From the NCBI GenBank assembly GCA_017880985.1, contig JADGRK010000087.1, forward strand, positions 1 through 8,440: a DNA stretch of 8,440 bases, in the 5' to 3' direction. Both the position numbers and the translations under genes were made by a program. The notes under the pieces are model-generated. The model did not search any database and had not been told where the DNA came from. It was given only the letters and a program-made list of their open reading frames with translations. How positions within the stretch are numbered: the first letter of the stretch is position 1; every line of letters begins with the position of its first letter. The stretch comes from Rhodoferax sp. (GTDB lineage Bacteria > Pseudomonadota > Gammaproteobacteria > Burkholderiales > Burkholderiaceae_C). Shown piece by piece: positions 1 through 5,957 of this stretch.

Positions 1-2
1 CC

Positions 3-335
3 GACCGCTGCGCTGCGATCACCGGCATTGGTGAAATTCTGGTAGGGCATGGTGTTAGCGGCACGCTCAACATGCCGGTGGCGATTGCAGTGCGCCCGGA
101 GAAGATGGAAATCAGCAAGGAGCGGCCTCCCGTTGACAAGAATCTTTTCACTGGCAAGGTCAAGGAAATTGCCTACTTTGGCTCCTACAACACCTACATC
201 GTGACCGCCGGCGATGGCACTCGGGTGAAGATTACCAAGGCCAACACCTCGCACGAGAAACTCAGCGACATAACCTGGGAAGACAATGTCTTTTTCTGGT
301 GGAGCGATGTCGCAGGCATTGTTTTGCGCGACTGA
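3..335 (+). CDS. ABC transporter ATP-binding protein, C-terminal part (polyamine-type, PotA/PotG-like)
   Basis: Only the last ~110 codons are present; the reading frame is open to the left edge. The nucleotide-binding domain lies outside the window. What remains is the TOBE-type regulatory/substrate-sensing domain that follows the ATPase domain in PotA/PotG/PotD-system ATPases. It carries a G-VSGTLN segment, then VAIAVRPEKM (the typical VRPE motif of TOBE_2), then a second half beginning near GKVKEIAYFGSYNTYIV and ending WSDVAGIVLRD. The protein would sit on the cytoplasmic face and power import through the two permeases encoded immediately downstream. The stop at 333-335 is followed only 10 bases later by the permease start, so the genes are co-transcribed. 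Family assignment rests on the TOBE motifs plus the permease neighbours. Whether the substrate is putrescine, spermidine or another small cation cannot be read from this fragment. Confidence 0.85.
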   Translation, partial: DRCAAITGIGEILVGHGVSGTLNMPVAIAVRPEKMEISKERPPVDKNLFTGKVKEIAYFGSYNTYIVTAGDGTRVKITKANTSHEKLSDITWEDNVFFWWSDVAGIVLRD

Positions 336-345
336 CAGGGACGAT

Positions 346-1263
346 ATGCACGCGCCCTCAATTTCTTTGCTCGGCAAACGTTTTGTCATCTGCGTACCCT
401 ACACGTGGCTGCTCCTCTTCTTTTGCTTGCCGTTTCTGATACTGCTCTATATCAGCCTGGTGGACGTGGGCAATGACATTGCCCCTTTCAAGCCACTCTG
501 GGACTCTGAAACCGGCATTCTCAAGCTCAAATACGAAAATTACCTGTCAATCTTCCGCAGCGGAGACGGCGGCGGCCTGTTCAAAACCATCTATATCGAG
601 GCCTTTCTACGCTCGATTTGGTATGCACTGTGCACGGCCCTGCTGTGCCTCGTCATTGCTTATCCGTTTTCTTACTTCATCGCGACCGCGTCGCCTCGTG
701 TACGCCCGGCGCTGTTGATGATGGTGATGTTGCCGTTCTGGACTTCGTTCTTGCTGCGTGTCTATGCCTGGAAGGGCATTCTGGCCGACCAGGGTGTGCT
801 TAACCAAGCGCTGATATTTCTTGGGCTGACGAATGAGCCGATCCTGATGCTGTACACCAACGTGTCCATGCTGATGGGCATGACCTACGTGTACCTGCCC
901 TTCATGATTCTGCCCTTGTACGCCAACCTGGTGAAGATGGATTTTCGCCTGCTGGAAGCGGCCTACGACCTGGGTGCTTCGCCATTAAAGGCTTTCTGGC
1001 TGGTGACTGTGCCGCTGTCCAGGACCGGCATCATTGCCGGCTTCATGCTGGTCTTCATACCCTCTTTGGGCGAGTTCGTGATTCCATCGCTGCTTGGTGG
1101 CCCCGAGAACATCATGATCGGCCGCGTCGTGTGGGACGAACTGTTTACCAGTAACAACTGGCCCCGTGCCTCAGCGCTTGCGGTGATCATGATCGGGGTG
1201 ATCGTCGTTCCGCTGGCCGTCTACTATCACTACACTGGCGAATCTGCCGATGCCCGGAAGTGA
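346..1263 (+). CDS. potH: ABC transporter permease, PotH/PotB-like (spermidine/putrescine type)
   Basis: This is an inner-membrane permease subunit of a polyamine-type importer, 305 residues with the chosen start; family members are usually 280-320. The frame is open from 286, but the ATG at 346 is preferred. It has AGGGA at 337-341 just upstream, and the protein then begins with a short cytoplasmic tail before the first membrane helix (about residues 17-38). Further hydrophobic segments lie near 90-115, 121-142, 168-192, 225-245 and 274-294. The EAA loop that docks onto the ATPase is clear at residues 204-224 (EAAYDLGAS...F.LVTVPL), followed by GEFVIPSLLGGP, a typical PotB/PotH signature. 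The gene follows the ATPase gene by 10 bases and meets the second permease gene at its 3' end, consistent with one operon. Substrate specificity is inferred from family resemblance only. Confidence 0.9.
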   Translation: MHAPSISLLGKRFVICVPYTWLLLFFCLPFLILLYISLVDVGNDIAPFKPLWDSETGILKLKYENYLSIFRSGDGGGLFKTIYIEAFLRSIWYALCTALLCLVIAYPFSYFIATASPRVRPALLMMVMLPFWTSFLLRVYAWKGILADQGVLNQALIFLGLTNEPILMLYTNVSMLMGMTYVYLPFMILPLYANLVKMDFRLLEAAYDLGASPLKAFWLVTVPLSRTGIIAGFMLVFIPSLGEFVIPSLLGGPENIMIGRVVWDELFTSNNWPRASALAVIMIGVIVVPLAVYYHYTGESADARK

Positions 1264-2134
1264 CGACGTGGCCATAAAAGCCTTTTTAGAAAAACATTTC
1301 AGCAAGTTATGGTTGACGTTGGTCTACTTGTTCTTGTACCTGCCGCTGTTCTTCATGATCGTTTTCTCGTTCAACAGTACGCGCCAGGACGCCCGCTTCA
1401 CCGGCCTTTCAATGCGGTGGTATCAGGCACTCACACACGACACGAAGATCGTCGAAGGCTTCTGGCTGTCGCTGAAGGTGGCGACTGTCACCGGTTTGCT
1501 GTCGGCGGTGCTGGCCACCTTTGCCGCCTTTGTGCTGGTGCGCTACCGGCGATTCCCGGGACGCACCATTTTTTCGGGCATGGTCAACGCGCCGCTGGTG
1601 ATGCCCGAGGTGGTCATTGGCTTGTCAATGCTGTTGTTGATGGTGGGTGCGCAGAATCTCTTTGGCTGGCCGCAGCGCGGCATGCTGACCATCATATTGG
1701 GGCACACCCTGCTGGGCATGGCCTATGGCATGGTGGTCGTCCAGTCGCGCCTGCTGGAGATGGACCGTTCCATCGAGGAGGCGGCGATGAACCTGGGGGC
1801 AAGGCCGCACCAAGTGTTTTTCCTGGTCACCGTGCCAAATATTTTCCAGGCCATCCTGGCGGCGTTTCTGTTGTCATTCACCCTGTCGTTTGATGATGTG
1901 GTGATTGCCGAGTTTCTCTCGGGGCCCGGTGTCAATACCTTGCCGCAGGTGATCTTTGGCTATGCACGGCGCGGTATCAACCCGACCATCTATGCGGCCG
2001 CCACCTTGCTGATCGTATTGGTGACGACAGTGGTCGTGGCCTACAGCATTTTGGTGGCTCGGCAGACCCGAAGGCGTGAGCGCGAGATCGCCGCAGCCAC
2101 GCGGGCGGAACTGGCAGCGTTGAGCCCGCAATAG
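1250..2134 (+). CDS. potI: ABC transporter permease, PotI/PotC-like (spermidine/putrescine type)
   Basis: Second permease of the importer, 294 residues from the ATG at 1250, which overlaps the previous gene by 14 bases. A GTG at 1268 in the same frame (codon 7) has a better ribosome-binding site (GGAAG at 1256-1260, 7-base spacing). It would give 288 residues with a 4-base gap after the previous stop, so the true start is uncertain. The first membrane helix is at about residues 20-42, others near 74-98, 112-134, 144-166, 198-220 and 246-270. The EAA loop is at 176-196 (EEAAMNLGARPHQVF.LVTVP), and the SFDDVVIAEFLSGPG segment that follows is characteristic of PotC/PotI. The C-terminal tail is basic and probably cytoplasmic. 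It would pair with the PotH-like subunit to form the translocation channel. No periplasmic binding-protein gene follows, so that component probably lies to the left of the window or elsewhere. Confidence 0.9.
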   Translation: MPGSDDVAIKAFLEKHFSKLWLTLVYLFLYLPLFFMIVFSFNSTRQDARFTGLSMRWYQALTHDTKIVEGFWLSLKVATVTGLLSAVLATFAAFVLVRYRRFPGRTIFSGMVNAPLVMPEVVIGLSMLLLMVGAQNLFGWPQRGMLTIILGHTLLGMAYGMVVVQSRLLEMDRSIEEAAMNLGARPHQVFFLVTVPNIFQAILAAFLLSFTLSFDDVVIAEFLSGPGVNTLPQVIFGYARRGINPTIYAAATLLIVLVTTVVVAYSILVARQTRRREREIAAATRAELAALSPQ

Positions 2135-2716
2135 GCGTCAGGCGAATGTTGCGGCTTGATGGTGAGCCGTCGGGCGCCTCAGCAGTTGTGACTGGGATCT
2201 TCATAGGGAGGTAGACCTGACAGAACAAGAGTTCGACGGCCGCGCCATGATTGACAATGGCGGCGAATCGGGAGCCATCGTTACATCGTTCGCTTGTTCT
2301 GTGAAAGCGCCGGGGACACCGCGCAAAACCCTTGTGGCGGCGCTTGCAAGGCCGCGCTCATTGCCAAGGCCAGGGCGGCGGCAGATGCGTAGCGTGCAGT
2401 TGTGGTCTGGTTATTCATATGTCAATGTCCTTTAACGGGTTAAGAGTGAGTTATTGGCAGCACAGAACGCGTTATTCCATGCAGCTTCTATAGTCGCGGG
2501 CAGTGCGGGTTTCTTACGCCGCAACTTATTGCGTTACTCAGTCGGCCAGACTCCTGTTGGACACTTCAATCAGCCGGAACGTCTTGTAAAGAAAAGTATC
2601 TGGCGTCAACGGAGCTAAGAACCCTGCGTTGTGGTTGCAAGCCTGGAGAATATTTGGGCTCGCTTGAGATGGTCGGAGCTGCTGCGACTATCGTTTTTTT
2701 TGAGTGAGTACTAATC
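2135..2716. other. Intergenic stretch, mostly without recognisable genes
   Basis: This 582-base gap separates the transporter operon from the small exported-protein gene. Just after the permease stop there is a nested inverted repeat: AGGCG at 2140-2144 with CGCCT at 2175-2179, enclosing CGGCT at 2152-2156 with AGCCG at 2165-2169. It has no T-run, so it is at best a weak or factor-dependent end signal. A 45-codon minus-strand ORF with a signal-peptide-like N-terminus occupies 2281-2418 and is listed separately. A 10-base inverted repeat (2220-2229 and 2293-2302) is present but may be chance. The plus-strand frame around 2166-2435 is open but has no convincing start or family resemblance. The promoter of the gene at 2717 should lie in 2570-2700, but I could not place -35/-10 boxes with confidence. 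Confidence 0.5.
2281..2418 (-). pseudogene. Short ORF with signal-peptide-like N-terminus, possible remnant of a DUF2282/BufA-like secreted protein
   Basis: The minus-strand ATG at 2418 follows an AAAGGA-type ribosome-binding site about 9 bases upstream. It opens a 45-codon frame beginning MNNQTTTARYASAAALALAM, a short polar start followed by an Ala/Leu-rich hydrophobic stretch (about residues 11-24) like a Sec signal peptide. The remaining ~20 residues (QAPPQGFCAVSPAL and on) look unstructured, and the frame stops at 2281-2283. The MNNQT-start plus Ala/Leu core resembles the N-terminus of small DUF2282 (BufA-type) proteins of betaproteobacteria. The Cys-containing mature part expected in that family is absent, so this would be a truncated or frameshifted relic. 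It could also be a chance ORF. The family link is inference from the N-terminus only. Confidence 0.3.
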
Positions 2717-2938
2717 ATGTTGAATATCAAGACCCTTATCGCTGCTGCCCTGCTTACAAGTGTTGCTGCTGTCTCGTTTGCACGGGCTCCTGCTGCTCCA
2801 ACCGATGCGGGTGCGACTGCTCCTGCTGCTGCCGCGACTTCTAAAGCCACGAAAGCCAAGCACGTCGCGAAAAAGCACATTGGGATGAAGCACAAAAAGG
2901 CTAAGGCTACCAAGACAGGCACGGCTGCTGCCAAATAA
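2717..2938 (+). CDS. Small exported Ala/Lys-rich basic protein (acid-shock-protein-like)
   Basis: A 73-residue protein with two halves. Residues 1-23 (MLNIKTLIAAALLTSVAAVSFA) form a textbook Sec signal peptide, with likely cleavage after SFA, predicting a mature periplasmic or secreted peptide of about 50 residues. The mature part starts with an Ala/Pro/Thr-rich stretch (about 24-43) and ends in a strongly basic Lys/His/Ala tail (about 44-73) with repeated KA-KH, AKKH and KHKKAKATK blocks. There are no cysteines and no enzymatic motif. Composition and length resemble acid-shock (Asr-like) and other low-complexity basic periplasmic peptides common in Burkholderiales, whose exact role is mostly unknown. 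The ribosome-binding site is weak (GAGTGAG, about 2702-2708). A strong terminator 20 bases after the stop marks it as a monocistronic gene, which supports real expression. The function is not assigned. Confidence 0.75.
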   Translation: MLNIKTLIAAALLTSVAAVSFARAPAAPTDAGATAPAAAATSKATKAKHVAKKHIGMKHKKAKATKTGTAAAK

Positions 2939-2958
2939 GCGAGCTGATGAATGAATAA

Positions 2959-2990
2959 GGGGCGCTGAGGAGACTCGGTGCCCCTTTTTT
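2959..2990 (+). terminator. Intrinsic terminator of the small basic-protein gene
   Basis: GGGGCGCTGAG at 2959-2969 pairs with CTCGGTGCCCC at 2974-2984 (11 pairs including two G-T wobbles) around the 4-base loop GAGA. Six T residues follow directly (2985-2990). It lies 20 bases past the stop of the 73-residue gene, so it is the expected rho-independent terminator for that transcript. Confidence 0.9.
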
Positions 2991-3072
2991 ATTGTTTTGC
3001 ACTGTTGGCTTCAGACTGGACAACTTCAACAGTAATGGTGAACCAAACTGGTGAGCGCCTGGGCCGGTTCGC

Positions 3073-3270
3073 ATGTCGCGTGCGCGCTTTGCCGTGCGAT
3101 TCCGTCAAATCACCGGCGAGACCCCGGCTGACTGTCTGGCCTCGTGGCGCGTGATGACAGCGCAAGGTTTGCTCAAACGTGGGCCACAACTCAAGCATGT
3201 GGCTGACGACGTTGGCTATGGCAGGGCCAGTGCGCTCACGCCTGCTTTTGTCCGCAAATTGGGTTGTTAG
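3073..3270 (+). pseudogene. AraC-family transcriptional regulator, C-terminal HTH remnant
   Basis: The translated segment reads MSRARFAVRFRQITGETP, then ASWRVMTAQGLLKRG, then VADDVGYGRASALTPAF.RKLGC. This is the order of the second half of an AraC/XylS double helix-turn-helix DNA-binding domain: end of HTH1, linker helix, then HTH2 with the VG(Y/F)..... AF.R.FG signature. The N-terminal sensor domain and the first half of HTH1 are missing. A neighbouring frame just upstream reads GERLGRFA, as expected for helix 2 of HTH1, which suggests a frameshift near 3070. The frame meets TGA at 3052-3054. At the 3' end a TAG (3268-3270) sits where this family usually has Ser in an SPTEW-type tail, and the codons after it do read PTEWLEAAQ (3271-3297). 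Overall it is a decayed gene. The regulator's targets are unknown. Confidence 0.6.
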
Positions 3271-3375
3271 CCAACCGAATGGCTTGAAGCAGCGCAAGAA
3301 GTAAGCCTGCCGGAAAAGACCACCTGAAAAGGATTTCGTTAAGCTTCGTGGTTCACTCATCGTCCCGGCATTCTT

Positions 3376-4347
3376 ATGAAAAAGCCCCAGTTCATTGAAC
3401 TCCATCACACCGACCATTCCAGGGTGCGCGATGAACTGCTGTGCGGCTTGTCAAGCCCGGCGGCACACACTTCGCCCAAGTACCTTTACGATGCGCTGGG
3501 TTCGCGCCTGTTTGAAGCCATCACCGAACTGCCCGAGTATTACCCGACCCGCACCGAGGCCAGTATTTTTGCGCTGCACAGCGAAGCCATGGCAAAGCAT
3601 GTGCCGCTGGGCGCAACGCTGGTGGATCTGGGTGCCGGCAGTTGCGCCAAGGCGGCCAGCCTGTTCAATCGCTTTGTGCCAAGCCGCTATGTGGCCGTGG
3701 ACATCTCGGTAGAGTTCTTGCGCAACGCATTGGACTGCCTGCAGCGCCGCTACCCGGCACTGGACATGGTGGGCGTGGGCCTTGATTTCTCCGCCGGTCT
3801 GACGCTGCCACCCGAAGCGGGCGACCCGCAAGCGGATGCGCGCGTGCTGTTTTACCCAGGCTCCAGCATTGGCAATTTTTCCCCTGATGAGGCATTGATA
3901 TTTTTGCGTAGCGTGCGGACTGCATGTAGCACCCAGCGGGGCAGTGGACTGCTCATCGGTGTCGATCTGGTGAAAGGCACGGCGGAGCTGGAAGCTGCCT
4001 ATGACGACGCACTGGGCGTGACCGCCGCCTTCAACCGCAACCTGCTGCTGCACATCAACCGCCTGTGTGCAACGGACTTCTTCTTGCCGGATTGGCACCA
4101 TGTGGGGCTGTTCAATACGACCGAGTCACGCATTGAAATGCACCTCGAAGCCACGCGCCCGGTGACCGTATGCTGGCCCGGCGGGCAGCGCAAGTTTGCC
4201 CTGGGTGAGCGCATTCATACTGAGAATTCGTACAAGTGGACGCTGGATGGTTTCTCGGAGCTACTACACCACGCCGGGTTTGAGGCCCGCAGGCACTGGA
4301 CCGACCCGGCGCAGCGGTTTGCTGTCTTTTGGGCTGGCGGCCAATAG
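3376..4347 (+). CDS. egtD: L-histidine N(alpha)-methyltransferase EgtD (hercynine synthase)
   Basis: EgtD trimethylates the alpha-amino group of histidine with three S-adenosylmethionine molecules, giving hercynine, the scaffold of ergothioneine and selenoneine. At 323 residues it is full length for the family (about 320). Visible motifs, in order, are YLYDALGSRLFE and ELPEYYPTRTE at residues 36-61 (substrate-side tyrosines), the SAM-binding glycine loop LVDLGAGSCAKA (82-93), VAVDIS (106-111), LDFS (136-139), FYPGSSIGNF (159-168, with the conserved Asn), FNRNLLLHINR (219-229), RIEMHL (252-257) and GERIHTENSYKW (277-288), whose Glu and Ser belong to the histidine-binding pocket. The ATG at 3376 has no good ribosome-binding site, but the N-terminus matches the family length. 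The gene faces senA-senB, which consume hercynine, so a role in selenoneine supply is the natural reading. A CGCAGC/GCTGCG hairpin (4348-4362) follows the stop without a T-run. Confidence 0.93.
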   Translation: MKKPQFIELHHTDHSRVRDELLCGLSSPAAHTSPKYLYDALGSRLFEAITELPEYYPTRTEASIFALHSEAMAKHVPLGATLVDLGAGSCAKAASLFNRFVPSRYVAVDISVEFLRNALDCLQRRYPALDMVGVGLDFSAGLTLPPEAGDPQADARVLFYPGSSIGNFSPDEALIFLRSVRTACSTQRGSGLLIGVDLVKGTAELEAAYDDALGVTAAFNRNLLLHINRLCATDFFLPDWHHVGLFNTTESRIEMHLEATRPVTVCWPGGQRKFALGERIHTENSYKWTLDGFSELLHHAGFEARRHWTDPAQRFAVFWAGGQ

Positions 4348-4665
4348 CGCAGCAGCGCTGCGTCAAGTAGTCCGGGCAATTGAAGTCGTCAACAAACTGG
4401 TGAATACGCCCGTCGCAAGACCCGCTTTGAGTCAGAGCGGCCATCCAGCCGAAAATCAATTTCACCGGTTTGAACCTCCTCCGCCTGGCCGAACCTCGCG
4501 CCTGCTGTTCAACTTCTCAGTATGGCAGGTTTAAATTGTCTAAATGATCCCTAACCGCCGTGGAATAATCGCAAACAGCTATTACATTGATAGCCAAATC
4601 CTTCTGTGGCCGGTCAAGATCGGCGATTCGTCCCACCCGTTTGACAAATTGAAATGCTCAGACTT
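4348..4665. other. Convergent intergenic region between egtD and the senC remnant
   Basis: The region separates the 3' ends of two converging units. It contains a 6-pair hairpin directly after the egtD stop (4348-4353 with 4357-4362). A possible dispersed repeat lies near 4560-4615 and is listed separately. On the minus strand there is an AGGAGG (4480-4475) correctly spaced before a GTG at 4465, but the frame it opens runs antisense into egtD and looks like a shadow. No convincing gene and no T-tailed terminator was seen for either transcript. Confidence 0.5.
4560..4615. repeat. Possible dispersed intergenic repeat of the Comamonadaceae type
   Basis: Read on the minus strand, the stretch contains GGCTATCAATGTAATAGCTG followed by TTTGCGATTATTCCA. 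The core at 4578-4594 is an imperfect palindrome with arms GCTAT and ATAGC. It resembles from memory a short A/T-rich element (GCTATCAA...ATAGCTGCTTGCGCTTATTCCA-like) scattered through intergenic regions of Comamonadaceae genomes. Only one copy is visible here, so the repeat status is an inference. Confidence 0.35.
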
Positions 4666-4948
4666 TCACGCCCACAGTGTGATCGGCTCCAGCGCATCGC
4701 CTTGCGCCAAAATTCGGCCAATCGCCACGCTGTGCGGGTAGCCGATTTGATGCAGTTCCGCAACCCATGCCTCTGCCCGATCAGCCAGCACGCTGGCCAG
4801 CGAGCCGCCTGCCGTTTGCGGGTCAAATATCAGCGGTTAGCGGGGTGCGTCTGTTGATGGACAACACATCAAACGACACGGGCGGGCGGTTGCGGCACAG
4901 CACCTGCCAGCACGATGTCCCTGAGAATCGGTTTTCAGGCGCTTGCAT
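4666..4948 (-). pseudogene. senC: Degenerate senC/selD-like gene (selenophosphate synthase remnant)
   Basis: Selenophosphate synthase makes selenophosphate from selenide and ATP; SenC is the paralogue of SelD found with SenA and SenB. The minus-strand segment 4836-4666 encodes PLIFDPQTAGGSLASVLADR and continues AEAWVAELHQIGYPHSVAIG to ITLWA and a stop. This is the C-terminal end of the family, with the diagnostic (F/D)DPQT(A/S)GG motif. Its frame is closed by TAA four codons upstream of FDPQT. Nearer senB, another frame reads ILRDIVLAGAVPQPP (about 4927-4883), like the N-terminal segment after the metal/selenide loop, before it hits a stop. The HGGGCGCK-type catalytic loop and the ATP-binding core are missing, leaving about 280 of the roughly 1000 bases expected. 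An ATG at 4948 overlapping the senB stop (4937-4935) is the likely old start. The gene cannot encode an active enzyme. Confidence 0.75.
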
Positions 4949-5957
4949 GCGGGTGGGCTTTCTCGTTGTGGAGTGTTGATGGCAGCAAATCATGCACCAG
5001 CGCAATCAGCGCTGCCTGCTCGGTGGCCGGCGCAAACAATGGCGCACGCTGGGCGCACTGGGCTTGTAGTTGACCGTATAGGCCAGTGGCTCGGGCCTGG
5101 TCGGCGCGACAACGCAGCAACAATTGGACCAGCCCCTGCGCGTCACCGTGCTCGAAATAGCCTGCGTAGTCGGGGCCCAGCATGCCCACGTTGCCCGCAA
5201 TTTTGGAGGCCAACACGGGCGTGCCGCTGCACACCGCCTCCATCACCACATGCGCACCGCCTTCCATGCGGCTGGCGATTACCAGCACATGGGCGCGTTG
5301 AATGTGGCGCCGCGTGGCTTCATGCGGCACGCCGCCCAGCCAGCGATAGTGTGGGCACTGCGCAGCGCAGGCTTGTGCTTGTGCGCCCAGTTCGGCGTCC
5401 AGGGCTTCGCCAATGTGGTCGATGAAAATGTCGGGGTGGTGTTGCAGCAAGCGCGCAGCGGCAAACAGGGTTTGGGGCGACTTCTCATCGCGCAAATGCC
5501 CCACCATCACGGCACGCAAATGCTGCCCTGTCTTGACGACCGTCTCCCGTGGTGTGGCTGATTGAAAGATCACGCGGGCCTTGTGGCGCAATGCCGTCGG
5601 CAAGGCATCGGGTCCGCACTCTTGCAGCACCACCAGCCGCTGGGCATAGGCAAGGGAGGCTTGCGCGGAGGCATCAGTTTGAATGTCGCGATACAAATCG
5701 GTGCCGGTGAGCACAACACCCAGGCCAGGCGCATCAGCGCTTACGCCCTTCGCGCGTGCCCACTGCGCTATGGAGTCAGCCGAGCGCCGCGCATGCAGTG
5801 CCAGCATCACATCAAAGGGCTCACCGTTCCAGCTTTGTGCAATGCTCACCTCACAAACCGGATGCAGCATGCGCGACCAGCGCCAGGCGGTTTGCCAATT
5901 GCCATTGTTGGCACCGGCCAAGGCAGGGCTGATGATGAGTACGCGGGGGTATTTCAT
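4935..5957 (-). CDS. senB: SenB, selenosugar synthase (glycosyltransferase fold)
   Basis: SenB uses selenophosphate and a UDP-sugar to form a selenosugar, the selenium donor in selenoneine synthesis. The 340-residue protein has a two-domain GT-B layout. N-terminal motifs are RVLIISPALAGANNGNWQTAWRW in order (residues 5-27; the NGNWQTA segment is typical of SenB) and VVLTGTDLYRDI (81-92). The C-terminal donor-binding domain has MVGHLRDEKSP (151-161), YRWLGGVPHE (204-213) and ASRMEGGAHVVMEAVCSGTPVLAS (in 228-251), the equivalent of the EGG..V.EA nucleotide-sugar motif of GT4-like enzymes. There is no signal peptide, so it is cytosolic. Its ATG overlaps the senA stop as ATGA (5957-5954), which implies translational coupling. 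The pairing with a SenA-type protein and a SelD-like tail downstream argues strongly for SenB over a general glycosyltransferase. The frame is intact. Confidence 0.88.
   Translation of the reverse strand: MKYPRVLIISPALAGANNGNWQTAWRWSRMLHPVCEVSIAQSWNGEPFDVMLALHARRSADSIAQWARAKGVSADAPGLGVVLTGTDLYRDIQTDASAQASLAYAQRLVVLQECGPDALPTALRHKARVIFQSATPRETVVKTGQHLRAVMVGHLRDEKSPQTLFAAARLLQHHPDIFIDHIGEALDAELGAQAQACAAQCPHYRWLGGVPHEATRRHIQRAHVLVIASRMEGGAHVVMEAVCSGTPVLASKIAGNVGMLGPDYAGYFEHGDAQGLVQLLLRCRADQARATGLYGQLQAQCAQRAPLFAPATEQAALIALVHDLLPSTLHNEKAHPHASA

Noticed and set aside
2220..2302. 10-base perfect inverted repeat ACAGAACAAG / CTTGTTCTGT with a 63-base spacer
   Set aside because: A repeat of this length and spacing is expected about once by chance in a window of this size, and there is no target duplication or transposase.
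2566..2934. Minus-strand open frame of 122 codons opposite the small basic-protein gene
   Set aside because: Its Ala/Val-rich translation mirrors the repetitive GCT/AAG codons of the plus-strand gene, which has a signal peptide and its own terminator.
4348..4362. CGCAGC-AGC-GCTGCG hairpin right after egtD as an intrinsic terminator
   Set aside because: The stem is short with a 3-base loop and no T-run on either strand follows, so termination is not supported.
4112..4465. Minus-strand frame starting at GTG 4465 with a perfect AGGAGG 9 bases upstream
   Set aside because: Two thirds of it is antisense to the conserved 3' end of egtD, with shadow-like composition (many Cys, Arg, Gln). The first ~38 codons outside egtD match no family I recognise. 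The ribosome-binding site alone is not enough.
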